From positions 3,174,779-3,238,778 of the forward strand of contig NC_030383.2 in the NCBI RefSeq assembly GCF_001625215.2: DNA of 64,000 nucleotides. The letters run 5' to 3'. A program made the translations under genes and the position numbers. Below, piece by piece: positions 1-12,759 of this stretch. Positions within the stretch are counted from its first letter, which is position 1, and every line of letters starts with the position of its first letter. The DNA is from Daucus carota subsp. sativus. Taxonomy: Eukaryota; Streptophyta; Magnoliopsida; Apiales; Apiaceae. Under the pieces are notes generated by a model, which saw only the letters and a program-made list of their open reading frames with translations, did no database searches and had not been told where the DNA came from.

Positions 1-1865
1 ATGCAAAAAGTTTATCTATTGCCATGTCTGAAGGAAGCATGGACATATATGAATGCAAATCACATCCAGCCTAGTCTGAGTGACTTAGTTTTGACAGCTA
101 AACTCAAGAAAACTCAGCATATGCTAAACCCGACATATCAAAGTTTGTTATTTGCAAAATTTTGGCTAGAAATGAATATCTCGCAACAACGTAAAAGGTA
201 CATAACACAACTCATGTGCGGCACAGTTAGAAAGATAAAAGATTGTTCGACTGTAAAACTTACTGGTTGCATTCTGCAACTTTCCCTTGATTTTGATGTT
301 CAAGTATCGCCAGTATCAAGTTTTTGTTTTCCTCCAAATACTGCACCATGAATAGGGGGCATTACGATTAATGAACAGATCACAAAAAACCTAGAACATA
401 AAATTTCCAGAGCTCAAGATTATTATTTTAAATCCATGCTACCTGCTAGTTGTAAATTTAATCACTTTCGGTTTGTTAAAGGGAAACCGTATCCAAACCT
501 TGGCAGTGGGTGTTTATGAGTATGATTTCATCAGATCAAATAACAGGAAGAAAAGGGACAAAAAAACAATCACAGTCTATTACTTTATTTATATCATCAT
601 GACTTAGAAGTTGCAAAAGATATCTAACACTGAGATACCGTGAGATTATTTTTAACTTTTTGGTTCGATCAGAGTGAAGTCTACACTAACGCAAGGCCAA
701 CTAAGCTTCCGCACAGGACACCAAAAGTTCTAGGGCTTATAGTTATAAAAATATCATATTTTATATAATTTAGAATACCAACAATTCGTTTCCCTGAAAA
801 AATGATATAAATTAAGCTTAGGGCCTCACATTCAGTTGAGACAGCTGTAGAACAATATAGATTAGGTAAAAGTCTTACAATTTAAACTAAGCTTAGGGCC
901 TCAAATTCAGTTGAGGCAGCTGTGAAACCAAGAAATTGTACTTAAAGCCAACAGGATTTTCTTTGCTGTGATGCCGCAGTCTAAAAATTTTAAATTTATC
1001 ATGTATTGTATACACATGCATATAAATTCAGAAGCATACTTACAGACGGCTAGTCATAAATGATACACTATAACAGAAGAGTTCATAATACGTAAATGAA
1101 TTGAGAAGAGAGGAGTCAGTAGCAAGCAGTATTAAAAGGAGCTGCCAGCCAGAGCAGAAAACAAAATCAAGGGTGCAGTCAGTAACTTGACCAGAGCTCT
1201 GGTAGGTTGGAATAAAAAAAATATTGATTTTTTCATTGTCCCTTCACATAATATAAGAATTGATTATGTGCAGTAATGACATTTAGGTGCCTTCCTTCAC
1301 TGGTTTGACACTGTTCTAAGCAGTTACTCGTATAAATTTGCGGAAGGCGCTGGCCCAGCCAATTCAATTTTAGCAGGCGGAACTACTGCCAAGTACCATT
1401 CTTTAAATTTAACCCGACTAAAGGCTCAATAATCAATATAGACTTAAAATACGCCCTATGCTTTCAAAACCGACTTGCTTTACTGTCAAACCCAAACAAT
1501 CTAAAACAAGCAACTACTTAAACTCAAGTAGATAACTGTTCCGACAATTGTATTTTACTAAAACCTCCCTCAGACAGTTCCACTTGAAAATCCCAAATCT
1601 TTCCTCACGCCATTATTATACCTTCAATTTCCAACTCCAATACCAACTGATTCAAACAACCATCATTTCTATACTCTAAATCAAGAACTAACAACAAATC
1701 TTTAAACTTGTAAATCTATACACATTCTTAAACACCACAAACTAATCCAAATTAAAAAAGATCAAAACTTTACAAAGCTCCAAACCATTTACAAAGATCA
1801 ATTAATCAAACATATATACATGTGTGTGTGTGTGTGTGAATTGAGAGAAAAGGGGTGGAGGGTAC
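1..1865 (-). other. Intron 1 of the GIF gene (partial)
   Basis: No exon could be supported here. The open frame at 1-351 (+) resembles nothing I know. A ~37 bp direct repeat (AAGCTTAGGGCCTCA followed by TTCAGTTGAG) occurs at about 813-849 and 888-925. A (TG)n tract lies near 1821-1838. Confidence 0.55.
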
Positions 1866-1943
1866 CTTCTGAATCTGCTCAGTGGTGACCAAGTTAGAAG
1901 GTGAAGGAGCAGATTTCATTGCAGATGGCTGCTGCTGCTGCAT
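1866..1943 (-). CDS. GRF-interacting factor (GIF, SS18-like), first coding exon
   Basis: The exon reads MQQQQPSAM..., then SNLVTTEQIQK, and ends at a GT donor (AAG/GTACC). It is 78 nt, exactly 26 codons. The start Met, the short Gln run and the TTEQIQK end match the N-terminus of plant GIF2/GIF3 proteins, where this stretch opens the SNH domain that binds the QLQ domain of GRF factors. GIFs are nuclear co-activators that link GRFs to SWI/SNF remodelling. The rest of the SNH domain (normally starting YLDEN) was not found at 1-1865, so intron 1 runs past the window edge and only this exon is seen. The call rests on 26 residues; the family match is good but which GIF paralogue is unknown. Transcription runs away from the GRF gene at 18.86 kb. 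Confidence 0.72.
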
Positions 1944-2798
1944 ATCTGTATGTATATGTTGTAAGTAACAAGAATATAAAACCCTACTAGTCTAGTCTAC
2001 TACAAGTATGTTTGGGGACAGAACAAAGATCCTGGGACTAACTTAGCTTCCGGGACAGGACCAACTCAGTTCCGGAACCAGTTATTCAACGGAGTTCACT
2101 TTTTTTTTTCTCATTTTTTTGCCTTCCGTGAAAAATTGGAATTGAACTTAATATAAATATATAAATATTATATATTAAAATAATTATAAAACAATTTAGT
2201 TTAATATTATATAATTATGATCTCTATTTTACTGTCCAAATAATATAAAGTAGTTCATCAAATGTTAAGAGTTTAATTAACACAGTACTTTTTTTTTTTG
2301 AAAAATTAACACAGTACTTATGATGATTATTTGGATAATTAGTGTTTCTATATATTTTATTATGGAACAAAAACTATATTAATCACGAAAATCGGAGATC
2401 AATGATAAAGTGAGTTTATAACAATTATAGACGGATAGAAAGTTAACTAAAACAATAAATTAAAATACTAATAAGATGTGTTGAAATTTTAAAATATTAA
2501 AAATAGTCATGTTAATTTTAAAAATATGAAAATATTAGAAATCTCAAGAATCAAATAATTATACCGTCTTATAAAAATTTATTAAGGGATTAATGGGCCA
2601 AATTATTTTTCTGTTGATTAAACAATAGTTCACGTGTAACTAATAAATTGCTTCCTACTTGATTGAAAATTAATAAAAATTAAAATTATTATAAATTGCT
2701 GGATTATTTTTGTTTGAATATAACATAAATTGGTAAGTCCTCTTGCAGAATGTTTGCTTGATCTTAAAGCACAGAGTCTAAAGTATTTTTGACTTTCA

Positions 2799-2844
<46 letters not shown>

Positions 2845-2933
2845 AATAGATTATAAATTAATTTAATATTAAAAGTAAGTTCGATATTATCTTGCAGTAA
2901 GGCGTCAGTACGAGATGCTTTTATGCAATTTAT
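1944..2933. other. GIF 5' leader/promoter and AT-rich spacer
   Basis: Upstream of the GIF start there is about 150 bp of mixed sequence (probable leader and core promoter), then AT-rich DNA with a (TA)n tract at about 2801-2834. No gene seen. Confidence 0.4.
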
Positions 2934-3717
2934 TTAATTTTTAAGATCTTATATGATAAAATTTAATATCCATCACTTAAATAAACAAATTTATTTTTAT
3001 TATCATATTTTTAATAACTCATTAATAATCTTAATTACTTAAACAAATAGTTTAAGTTGTACACTTAACCCTTTAAATCAGCATATGTATTACAAACCTG
3101 CATGCATGCAAATTGCACTTTTCTTTATTTCTTATTTAGAATTCAGGACTTAACCGATTTCTCTGTTAATAAAAAATACAACATTTGATCAATAAAAGTT
3201 GAGTCTTTACTTTAGTTTAAAAGTGAAAAAAATTGGGTTCATATTTTTTATAGGCCGCCCCATTGCTCAGCTCATATTAGTCTCATATAATTTCACCACA
3301 TCATATGGAAAATGAGGATGTTTCTGTTGTCTGACTCACATCTAGAAGAACAAAAGGGTGACTAGGGGCTGTTCACGAACCGAGCCGAGCTGAGTTTTGA
3401 CCGAGTCGAGCCGAGCTTTAAATTTTTTCCTATTGAACTGAGCCGAGCCGAGCTTTCTTATCGAACAAAATAGTGTGTTCGAGCTCGAGCTCGTTAACTA
3501 ACGAGCCGAACACGAGCTTGTTCACGAACAAATACGAGTCGAGCCGAGCTAAAGAAAAATAAGGCCAAACCGCTACTTTACTCTTAAATAGCAAGCCAAA
3601 TAAAATTTTTAGTGTGTTTTGATGGTACCATATTATAGTTAATATTCTCATGATCGATTTGATATATTATATGTTGAATTCGGCGTTCAATAACATATAT
3701 GTATATATATATATATA

Positions 3718-4753
3718 GGGTCTTGCTCAAATGAGAACCACTCTTATGGTGAGATATGAGATCTAATCTCAGCCACTCATTTAAATACATTATATTCATC
3801 TCTCACCATTCACTTAATATTTTAATATTACACCATCTTCTCATTCAACTACTTATCACCTTCAACCACCCTTTGACCACCACCACCACCTCCGGCGACC
3901 ACCACCACCTCCGGCGACCACCAGAAAATCACCACCGGCAAATATAAAATCACCATCGTAAAATATAAAATCACCACCGGAAAATTAAAAATCACCGCCA
4001 GAAAACCAAAAATCAACGCCAGAAAATTAAAATCACCACATCACCACCATCTAAAAACCACCACCACCACCCCAAATCCGAAAAATCACCAAATACAAAA
4101 CAATATCACCGTCGGAAAAAATCAAAAACACCATAGAAAATTATCATTTCCAATTCATCAGCTTCCTCACTATCTCTCTCCACCTCCTCTCTCTCTCTAC
4201 ATCCACACACTCTCTCTCATTCTCCATCTAAAAAAAGCCTCGAATCTCCCCCTCATCCCTCTCGAATCGCTTCACATAAAATCCATCAGTCAACAGAGAA
4301 TCAAACGGCGACTCGACGAAGCGGACCGAGTTGACTCGGCGAGTTCAGGCGATGGGGGTAAGAACAGAGGCGGCGCTGTGGATTTAAACAGTCCAGGACG
4401 TTGCCGAGGCTTGGAACGGCGTTGTTTGGAGGAGCAGTGGTTGTCATATTGAGGAACGTACGGGGAGATGCAGGAGACAATGTGTGTGTGGCTGCCGGCG
4501 GTGACGATTAAGCCGCCGCGGCGCTTCCCGGTCACGACGTATATAGGGAGAGGGGGGAGAGAGAAAGAGCAGATCGGTGTTCGATGGTGACGGGGAGGTG
4601 GCTGTGCGTGATGGTGATGGGTGGTGGTGTTGGGAGGTGAATGAAAGAGAAGAGGTTTAAATGTGTGGTTGTGATTTGATTTGGAGATAAAAATGTGTGG
4701 CTGAGATTAGATCTCATATCTCACATTAGTTGGGGTTCTCATTTGAGCACCAC

Positions 4754-4755
<2 letters not shown>
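3718..4755. mobile_element. TA-repeat-targeting MITE-like element 1
   Basis: It has terminal inverted repeats of about 58 bp. The left starts GGGTCTTGCTCAAATGAGAA; the right, reversed, starts GGGTGGTGCTCAAATGAGAA; both run on through GAGATATGAGATCTAATCTC. It sits between (TA)n tracts. The interior is rich in CACC/CCGGCGACC runs and carries no credible gene. It is nested inside the hAT-like element. Confidence 0.8.

Positions 4756-4756
<1 letters not shown>

Positions 4757-4812
<56 letters not shown>
4757..4812. repeat. (TA)n microsatellite between two nested elements
   Basis: An uninterrupted TA dinucleotide run exactly between the termini of the two nested elements. It fits an insertion target expanded or shared by both. 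Confidence 0.95.
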
Positions 4813-4814
<2 letters not shown>

Positions 4815-5557
4815 CTCATGATCAAATAGAAACCACTCTTAAAATAAAAACTAGAAACCAATACAAGTTAGTGATATTCTCAATACAATTTAGTGATATT
4901 CTCTTTAGAATTTAGTGATATGTGTTGCAGGAATTAATGAAAACTTGCAGAAACTGTCCAGAATCTTCAAATTTGTTTCAGATTCTGCTCAGAATCTCTC
5001 AATCTGTTCTAGTTGCCGATTCAGGTGGTGGTTGCAGTGGTGGAGATAGTGGAGGTGAAGGTGGAGATGGAGGTGGTGGACATGGAACCAAGTTAAATTA
5101 CAAACTAAAAACTACTCACTCATCTACATATATATACCTTATATATACACATACAATCTATATATATCATCACAATCATGCAATATATACTACCAAAGCC
5201 ACTACAACCATCAAATAACATCAATATATTCGATCATCAAAAATAGTGAATCACCAGATTCTATCTAGATTCTGTTCTCTGTTCTCTTTATTTCACTAAT
5301 TTCTGAAGTAGTAATCACTAATTTCTAAAGCAGTAATCACTAATTTCTGAAGCGAATATCACTAAAATATATAGCAGCGACCAACGAATTTATTATCAAA
5401 TTTGCCGACTAGTGGGGCTGAGTGGAGGGGTGGCAGGGTGGTGGTCGGGATCGAGATAGGTGGTTGGATGATGGGTCATGCAAATGGGGTGCGTAGATAG
5501 TGTAAAATAGGAGGTTCTTAGTTTGTATTTTAAGAATGGTTTGTATTTGATCACTAG

Positions 5558-5559
<2 letters not shown>
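4813..5559. mobile_element. TA-repeat-targeting MITE-like element 2
   Basis: It has terminal inverted repeats of about 47 bp. The left starts GGCTCATGATCAAATAGAAA; the right, reversed, starts GGCTAGTGATCAAATACAAA. It lies between (TA)n tracts at 4757-4812 and 5560-5622. Its ends resemble those of element 1 (TCAAATRRAACCACTCTTA core), so the two belong to one broad family. The interior has repeated TTAGTGATATTCTC and CACTAATTTCTGA motifs and no gene. Confidence 0.8.

Positions 5560-5622
<63 letters not shown>
5560..5622. repeat. (TA)n microsatellite
   Basis: A TA run that starts at the right terminus of nested element 2 and ends where the hAT-like core resumes. Confidence 0.95.
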
Positions 5623-5624
<2 letters not shown>

Positions 5625-5899
5625 CGAAATTATCATGAAAATATTGCTTTTTTTCGAGTTTTAACGAGCCGAGCTCGAGCCGAGCTCAAGCCGAACACAC
5701 TAAAAGCTCGGCTCGAGCTCGTTTTCTTAACGAACACATTTATGTGTTCGAGTTCGAACTCGAGTTCTTAACGAACCGAGCCGAATCGAGCTTTTATCGA
5801 GTCGAGCTCGAGCTTGTTCGGAACAGCTCGGTTCGCGAACAGCTCTAAGGATGACCCCCTCCTTTGAGTTCACTTCACATCAATTACTCTCACGCTATC

Positions 5900-8800
5900 T
5901 TCACATCAATTACTCTCACGCTATCAGACATCATATAACTTATCTTGAAAACACATAAGCTTCCTCTCTTCGTAGGATCATATTACTTGATCAAATAAAT
6001 GACATATTATACCATCAGATAATGAAAACACGTGAATTGACTTTAACAGATCGCATGTGTGGATCAATTAAGGTTTGCTTAGGAGGCAAGATCCTCAGGG
6101 ATCAATCATAAGTACGGGTTCTCAAGAATCACATCACATCATGTAAACTAACGAGTCGGATGTATGGGCTCTGAGTCGCCTACGAGGCGAGATCCGCATA
6201 TATAATTTGAAGAGTAAGACTTTCATCACTTAAAATATTTGTGTAGAAGTTAAATCACTTTAGAGCCCATATACTAATCTTTGAAAGTCCCTCCTAATTA
6301 GTAATTCCTATGCATTTCTTCCCGTATGATTGATGATCTCATTCAAACATGCCACTCCTCCCAATATTGATGTCACATATAATTAAATTGTAAAAATAAT
6401 CATTTATAATTTAGATATTGCTATATTTAAATATAATCATTGAATCTCTCGTATGCTTAATAAACTATGCTCATCCAACTACTTCTTTCGATAAATATTT
6501 CTATTATAATTGGCTAAAACTCCACTTGTTAAAATAATTTAAACATTTCCTCAAACAAATTTGTGAAGATATTGAATGCAAGCACCAGATGTAACATATA
6601 TAAAAATTGGGTTAATTCTCAAGTGGATCATTTTTTTTTACTCGAATATATTGAGTGGGTCATCGACAATTTTGTTGGTCTCATCCGAATCAGTTATTTA
6701 AAGTAATGTCATATTTTATTAATTTTAAAATTTCATAAATGAAAAAATATTGACTGTTGAACTTTTTTTAAAATATGTATACCCCATCTTTCTTACTACT
6801 TCAATTTTTCTAACTAAACATATACTTATCTTCCTTTCTAAATTGAATTCAACCTCTTTTTTTTATAAATTTCTCTAATTAATCTACACATTAATTTTTT
6901 ATTATTTTATCGACACATTTTTTTTGTACAAGTTCACGTCAAGTCCGATTAGAATCATGTCATATAATCATGTCAAAATACTGAGAACAAATATTTACCG
7001 GATATGCACTCGATATATTGAAACGAAGTAAATGACCTAACTGATAACAACTATGTAAAAATTTGAGTGATATCATTCAACTATTTTGTTCTCGATAACT
7101 AAATTTATAAAAGAAATTAATTTTTACTATTAAACTAATTTTGACTTGATTATCAATAAAAATATTAAATGTGATTGCTCCACATATTTTGCCCCAATAG
7201 ATTGTTGTCTATAAATGCAAGCGTTTATCAATAAAAACTGTTTATAATAATTTAACATTGAATCTTGTTTTCGCTAACAATGTTTAAAAATTAAGGTGAT
7301 ATCATTTCAAATATTTTGTTTTCAATAACTAAAAGCATAAAAAATTATAATTTCAACCATCAAACTATTTCAGATTTGATTGTCAATAAAAATATTAAAT
7401 GCGATTGCTCAACGAATTTCTCCTCAACGAATTTGTTATCTCAATAAATGTAAGCGTTTATCAATTTATGAGATTTCCACCTATAAAAGAAGGTGTTACA
7501 TAATCTTAGGGGACACTTTTCTTATGAGATAGGGATACAGTCTAAATCTTCAATTCAGCTTGAACATTATATTGAAGAGAGTATCTGTATAAAAATTTAA
7601 ATACAAAGATTAAAATATTTTATTTTCTCTCTCCATGTTAGGTCGATCTACAAGAAAAAAAAGGATAATGGTAGATGATTCGTCGAATGGTATTATTTTG
7701 AATGTTCTTATAATCTTACATCCATGATTGTGTGTATGATTGCATATATATTTTTATATACATATGTATACACCGGATAACAAATTTGAAAATTTACGAC
7801 TAATGTTTTATATTTTTTAGAGACAGATCTTTATCGTCCTATGGCGAAGTAATCAAAAATCGAGGATTGTTCATGTTACATCAATTATTGAAGGTCATTA
7901 TCATCGTCATCTTTTCTATGTTTAATATTATTCAACATTTACAGTATATAATTGTTTCATCACATCTTTAACAAATTTGGGTGATTTTTATTGCAGTTGT
8001 TTCTTGTTTTGGGATGCCAGTACAAATATGACGGAAAACATAGAGTTGCCTATTCGTGTAGATTCGATCGAGTTATGCATACACTAATCTGGGTCCTTCG
8101 AAAGGCTAACATGACAAGGGATGAGTTGAAAAATACAATATTACATGCAAAAGAACATATTCTCTCAGGAGATATATTTCAGATTTTTTAAGTCAACATT
8201 TTGAGCGACGAACATTTGCAGGCCCATTAAGGTATACACGACATTACTTGTAAGTATGTTACTAAAACCTATCAATCCTGTCAAGAATTTTTTTTTTTTT
8301 TTACGTGCTTTTGCTACCAAATATTTTCAATTTTTGAATTAAATCTTATCAGGCCGGAGGGTTGATTTTGATTTTTTCACGTTTTAAACGTAACGAAGGT
8401 ATGCAAATTCTATCGAAACTATAATTTTAGGATATTTTTACTTAATAGAGAAAAGTGCGAGCATTTATATGCCACTAATGCAAAATATTAATATTATAAA
8501 TTTACTCACTTTGTGATTTTTGATAGAAGAAGATTGTAAATCATCCTTTGACTGCGGATATTAGAAGATGGAAGGCTACAGAGGAAGATGGAATAAAAAA
8601 TAAAGTGACTAAATGATGAAAAACAATGTGCCGAGCATAAATATTAGGCTAGATTTGAGACATGAAAATGTGAGAAATATTTTTTCGAAATGGTCCTATG
8701 CCTCATAGACAATAGACACATTTCGTCTACATACTCGAATGTAAAATTATGACAATATTTTTAAATTATATGATCAAATGTATTTTTGTACGGAGAATTT

Positions 8801-9240
8801 ATTATCACATTGTATTTGGAAAAACATTCGCAACAAAGAGAGTATTAAAGGTCCTCATATATATGATTCGGAGAGATTTTATTTATGTATAAAGAGATTC
8901 TGAGAGATTGCACAGTGGGGACTTTACAAGTAATTTACAAAGCCAAGAAGAGAGACAGGAGATGAGAGAACTGTGGACCGGCGGAGAAATTAGAACTCAT
9001 GCCAGTTCATATGTTTCGTCTTACTTTTCTCAGTTTCATTTGATTACCAAAATTTAAATACCTACACAAATATAAATTAATTATGGATCAAATAATTTCG
9101 TACCTAACTAAAACATGATGGAATAAGAGAGGTGACCATAGATCAAAATTTAGGAGATTGAAATTTTAAAATTTATTTGTATACAAATAAATTTGTATGA
9201 TAATAAATAAAATCTTATAAATCGATTTTGACTCTCTCCT
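5900..9240 (+). repeat. Tandem array unit 1
   Basis: This segment matches 9298-12760 and, from about 7055, 14176-16330. Shared landmarks are the CAAGCACCAGATGTAACATA motif, the TrpE-like exon and a conserved tail at 8750-8990. The tail recurs at 12505-12745 and 15932-16177; I did not recognise it. The TrpE-like exons are 3757 bp apart (units 1 and 2) and 3430 bp apart (units 2 and 3). Confidence 0.85.
7997..8249 (+). pseudogene. Anthranilate synthase alpha (TrpE/ASA) exon relic, unit 1
   Basis: Behind an acceptor (TTGCAG) the frame reads a degraded ASA stretch, then AKEHILSGDIFQI, which matches the conserved AKEHILAGDIFQI of plant anthranilate synthase alpha. A one-base loss after FQI gives an immediate TAA; in the next frame SQHFERRTFA continues the family match. 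A donor-like GTAAGTATG follows at 8250. Other ASA catalytic regions are absent. The intact enzyme makes anthranilate from chorismate in the plastid (first step of tryptophan synthesis); this copy cannot. Confidence 0.8.
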
Positions 9241-9871
9241 CTTTATGTTTCTCCAACAATTTGATCATTACTCTAATACTATTAAAGAAATACAGATATT
9301 TTATATATCATTAGAGAATGAAAACACGTGAATTGACTTTAACAGATCACATATGTGGATTAAGGTTCTCTTAGGAGGTAAGATCTTTAGGGATCAATCA
9401 TATGTACGGGATCTCAAGAATCACATCACATGGAAATTAACGAGTCGAATGAATGGGTTCTGAGTCGCCTACAAGGCGAGATCCGCATAAAATTTGAAGA
9501 GTTAGACTTTCATCACTTAAAGTAGTTGCGTAGAAGTTAAATCACTTTACAGCTCATATACTAATCTCTCGAAGGCACTCATATGTGCATCTCCCCGCAT
9601 GATTGCCACTCCTCCCAATATTGATACCATATATTAAATTTTAAAAATAATCATTTATAATTTAGATATTGCTATATTTGAATATAATCATTAAACTTTC
9701 GTATGCTTAAGAAATTATGTTTGTTCAACTACTTCTTTCGATTAATATCTTATTATAATTGGCTAAAACTCCACTTGTTAAAATAATTTAAATATTTTCT
9801 CAAACAAATTTGTGAAGATATTGAATGCAAGCACCAGATGTAACATATATAAAACTTGGGTTAATTCTCAA

Positions 9872-10445
9872 GTATGTGAAGGTCAATTGCGATGCTACTA
9901 TGTTCACAAATGATGTAGGTTGGATTGTTCGAGATTTGATTGTAATACTTTTTAGTTTAAGAGCAAGTCCAATAGGTGTGCTAAATCAAGTCTTAAATCC
10001 AAAAATAGGGAATATGGGATAAAATTGCACTCCAACACTATGCTAGTGATGTGCTAAATCACTAGCACAAGCCTCCCCTTCCCTATTTTTAGAATATGCT
10101 AGCCGCTTCTAAACTATTTTTATCATTAAAATATTCATTTCCCTCTCTCCTCCACACCAAAGTTGTTTAAATTTAATATTATTATAATAATAGGGAATGG
10201 ATATAGAGAGTACTATTGGAGCTCATGTGCTAAATCTTGTGCTAAATCACTAAGACATATTATTTTATAATATTTTTAGGGAACCTCTTAGCATAGTATT
10301 GGACTTGCTCTAAAGAATATAAATATTCCATTTGTTAAGCGATCTGACAACAAAGCGGCTATATGTTTAACTCGTTTTTTGTTTCTTAATCAGGTAGTAA
10401 TTGACAGTTCGAGGGTTTGTCTCGGCTGGATTTCAGTTATTTATT
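9872..10445 (+). pseudogene. RNase H-like (RVT_3) retroelement relic split by a MITE
   Basis: The left part (9872-9957) reads VKVNCDATMF then GWIVRD; the right part (10311-10445) reads INIPFVKRSDNKAA. These resemble the KVNCDGA...VxRD and FVxRSANKxAH motifs of plant RNase H-like domains found in LINE-type elements and their relics. The parts are separated by the MITE at 9961-10310. The catalytic set is incomplete. Unit 1 lacks this insert. Confidence 0.45.
9961..10310. mobile_element. Tourist/PIF-Harbinger MITE A
   Basis: Ends GAGCAAGTCCAATA and TATTGGACTTGCTC are near-perfect inverted repeats. They are flanked by TAA at 9958-9960 and 10311-10313, the 3-bp duplication typical of PIF/Harbinger. 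It is 350 bp with no coding capacity and is present only in array unit 2. Confidence 0.85.
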
Positions 10446-11753
10446 AAACTTTTCGCTTTTCGTCAAAAAAAAAGTTATATATTGTTAATTTTAAAATTTT
10501 CATAAATGGAAAAAAGAGTTGACTATTAATTATTTTTTTTAAATATGTATAACCCATCTTTCTGACTACTTCAATTTTTCTAACTAACCATATACACGCC
10601 TTCCTTTCTAAATTGAATTTAACCTCTATTTCTACAAATTTCTCTAATCTAATCTAAACTTTATTTTTTTATTATTTTATCGACACATTTTTGTGTACAA
10701 GTTCATGTCAAGTCCGATCATAATCATGTCAGAATAATGAGAACAAATATCTACCGGATATGCACTTGATACATTGAAACGAAGTAAGTGACCTAACTGA
10801 TAACAATTATGTAAAAATTTAAGTGATATCATTGAACTATTTTGTTCTCGATAATTAAATTTATAAAAGAAATTAATTTCAACTATTCAACTAATTTTGA
10901 CTTGATTGTCAATAAAAATATTAAATGTGATTGCTCAACAGATTTTGCCTCAACAGACTGTTATATATAAATGCAAGCGTTTATCAATAAAAAATGTTTA
11001 TGATAATTTAGCATTAAATCTTGTTTTCTCTAACAATATTTAAAAATTAAGATGATATCGTCTCAAATATTTTGTTTTCAATAACTAAAAGCATAAAAAA
11101 AAAAATTATAATTTCAACAATCAAACTGTTTCAGATTTGATTGTCAATAAAAATAGTAAATACGATTGCTCAACGAATTTCTCCTCAACGAATTTGTTAT
11201 CCCAATAAATGTAAGCGTTTCTCAATTTATGATATTTTTCCTATAAAAAAAAAGATGTTACATAATTCTAAGAGACACTTTTCTTGTGAGATAGGGATAC
11301 AGTCTAAAATCCTCAATTCAGCTTGAACATTATATTAAAGAGAATACCAGTATAAAAATTTTATATACAAAGATTAAAATATTGATGTATGTCAGGTCGA
11401 TTTACAAGAAAAAAAGGATAGTGGTAGATGATTTGTCGAACGGTACTATCTTGAATTTTCTTACAATTTTACATTCATGGCTGTATGTATGATTGCATAT
11501 AAAATTTTTATATACATATATATACATCGGATAACAAATTTGAAGATCCACGAGTAATGTTTTTATTTTTTTTTGAGACAGATTTCTATCGTCCTAGGCC
11601 GAAATAATCAAAAATCAAGGATTGTTCATGTTACATCAATTATTTAAGGTCATTATCATCGTCATCTTTTTTATGTCTAATATTATTCAACATTTACAAT
11701 ATATATAATTGTTTCATCACATCTTTAACAAATTTGGGTGATTTTTATTGCAG

Positions 11754-12006
11754 TTGTTTCTTATTCCGGGATGCCAGTACAAATATAACGGAAAACATAG
11801 AGTTGCCTATTCGTGTAGGTTCGATCGACTTATGCATACACTAATCTGGGTCCTTCGAAAGGCTACCATGACAAGAGATGAGTTAAAAAATACAATATTA
11901 CATGCAAAAGAACATATTCTCTCAGGAGATATATTTCAGATTTTTTAAGTCAACATTTTGAGCGACGAACATTTGCAGGCCCATTAAAGTATACACGACA
12001 TTACTT
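11754..12006 (+). pseudogene. Anthranilate synthase alpha (TrpE/ASA) exon relic, unit 2
   Basis: It has the same structure as the unit 1 relic: acceptor, decayed ASA stretch, AKEHILSGDIFQI, then the same one-base loss and TAA. A downstream donor lies at 12007. The shared lesion shows units 1 and 2 descend from one already broken copy, after their split from unit 3. Confidence 0.8.
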
Positions 12007-12759
12007 GTAAGTATGTTACTAAAAACTATCAATCCTGTCAAGAATTTTTTTTTTTTGCGTGCTTTTGCTACCAAATATTTTCAATTTTTGAATTAAATCT
12101 TATCAAGCCGGAGGGTTGATTTTGATTTCTTCACGTTTTAAAACGTAACGAAGGTATGCAAATTCTATCGAAACTATAATTTTAGGATATTTTTACTTAA
12201 TAGAGAAAAGTGCGAGCATTTATATGCCAATTGTGATGCAAAATATTAATATTATAAATTTACTCACTTTGTGATTTTTGACAGAAGAAGACGACAAATC
12301 AACCTTTGACTGGCGGAAGGGTACAGAGGAAGATGGAATAAAAAATAAAGTGACTAGATGATGAAAAACAATGTGCAGAGCATAAATATTAGGCTAGATT
12401 TGACTTTTGAGACATGAAAATGTGAGAAATGTTTTTTCAAAAATGTCCTATGCCTCATAGACAATAGACACATTTCTTCTACATAATCGAATGTAAAATT
12501 ATGACAATATTTTAAATTATATGATCAAATGTATTTTTGTACGGAGAATTTATCATCACATTGTATTTGGAAAAACATTCGCAACAAAGAGAGTATTAAA
12601 GGTCCTCGTATATATTAGATTCGGAGAGATTTTATTTATGTACAAAGAGATTATGAGAGATTGCAGAGTGGGGACTTTACAAGTAATTACAAAGCTAAGA
12701 ACAGAGACAGGAGATGAGAGAACTGGGGACCGGCGGAGAAATTAGAACTCATGTCAGTC

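Larger units (their letters stand above)
3363..5847. mobile_element. hAT-like non-autonomous element carrying nested insertions
   Basis: The left end TAGGGGCTGTTCACGAACCG and the right end (reverse complement TAGAGCTGTTCGCGAACCG) form terminal inverted repeats. They are flanked by 8-bp target duplications AGGGTGAC (3355-3362) and AGGATGAC (5848-5855), as expected for hAT. The inverted copy of the host sequence has a single uninterrupted AAGGTGAC at 13658-13665 (minus-strand sense). The element's own DNA is 3363-3717 plus 5623-5847, about 580 bp rich in GAGCCGAGCTCGAGC-like palindromic repeats. The rest is two further elements and TA repeats. It encodes no transposase. Confidence 0.85.
2934..6375 (+). 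repeat. Locus repeat block S, forward copy, split by a transposon
   Basis: The parts 2934-3362 and 5848-6375 recur elsewhere: 2934-3120 in direct orientation at about 12870-13170, and 3080-3362 plus 5848-6375 inverted at about 13240-14150. Part of 5975-6500 also recurs directly at 9298-9745. The hAT-like element at 3363-5847 interrupts this copy and is missing from the inverted one. Block S has no coding potential I can recognise. Confidence 0.75.

Noticed and set aside
1-351. 116-codon open frame on the plus strand
   Set aside because: No family resemblance, composition like random AT-rich sequence, and it lies antisense in the proposed GIF intron.
5523-5771. 82-codon open frame
   Set aside because: It is a translation of the (TA)n repeat (YIYIYI) and transposon DNA.
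3355-5855. LTR retrotransposon
   Set aside because: The ends are inverted rather than direct repeats, the duplication is 8 bp, and no gag/pol coding is present.
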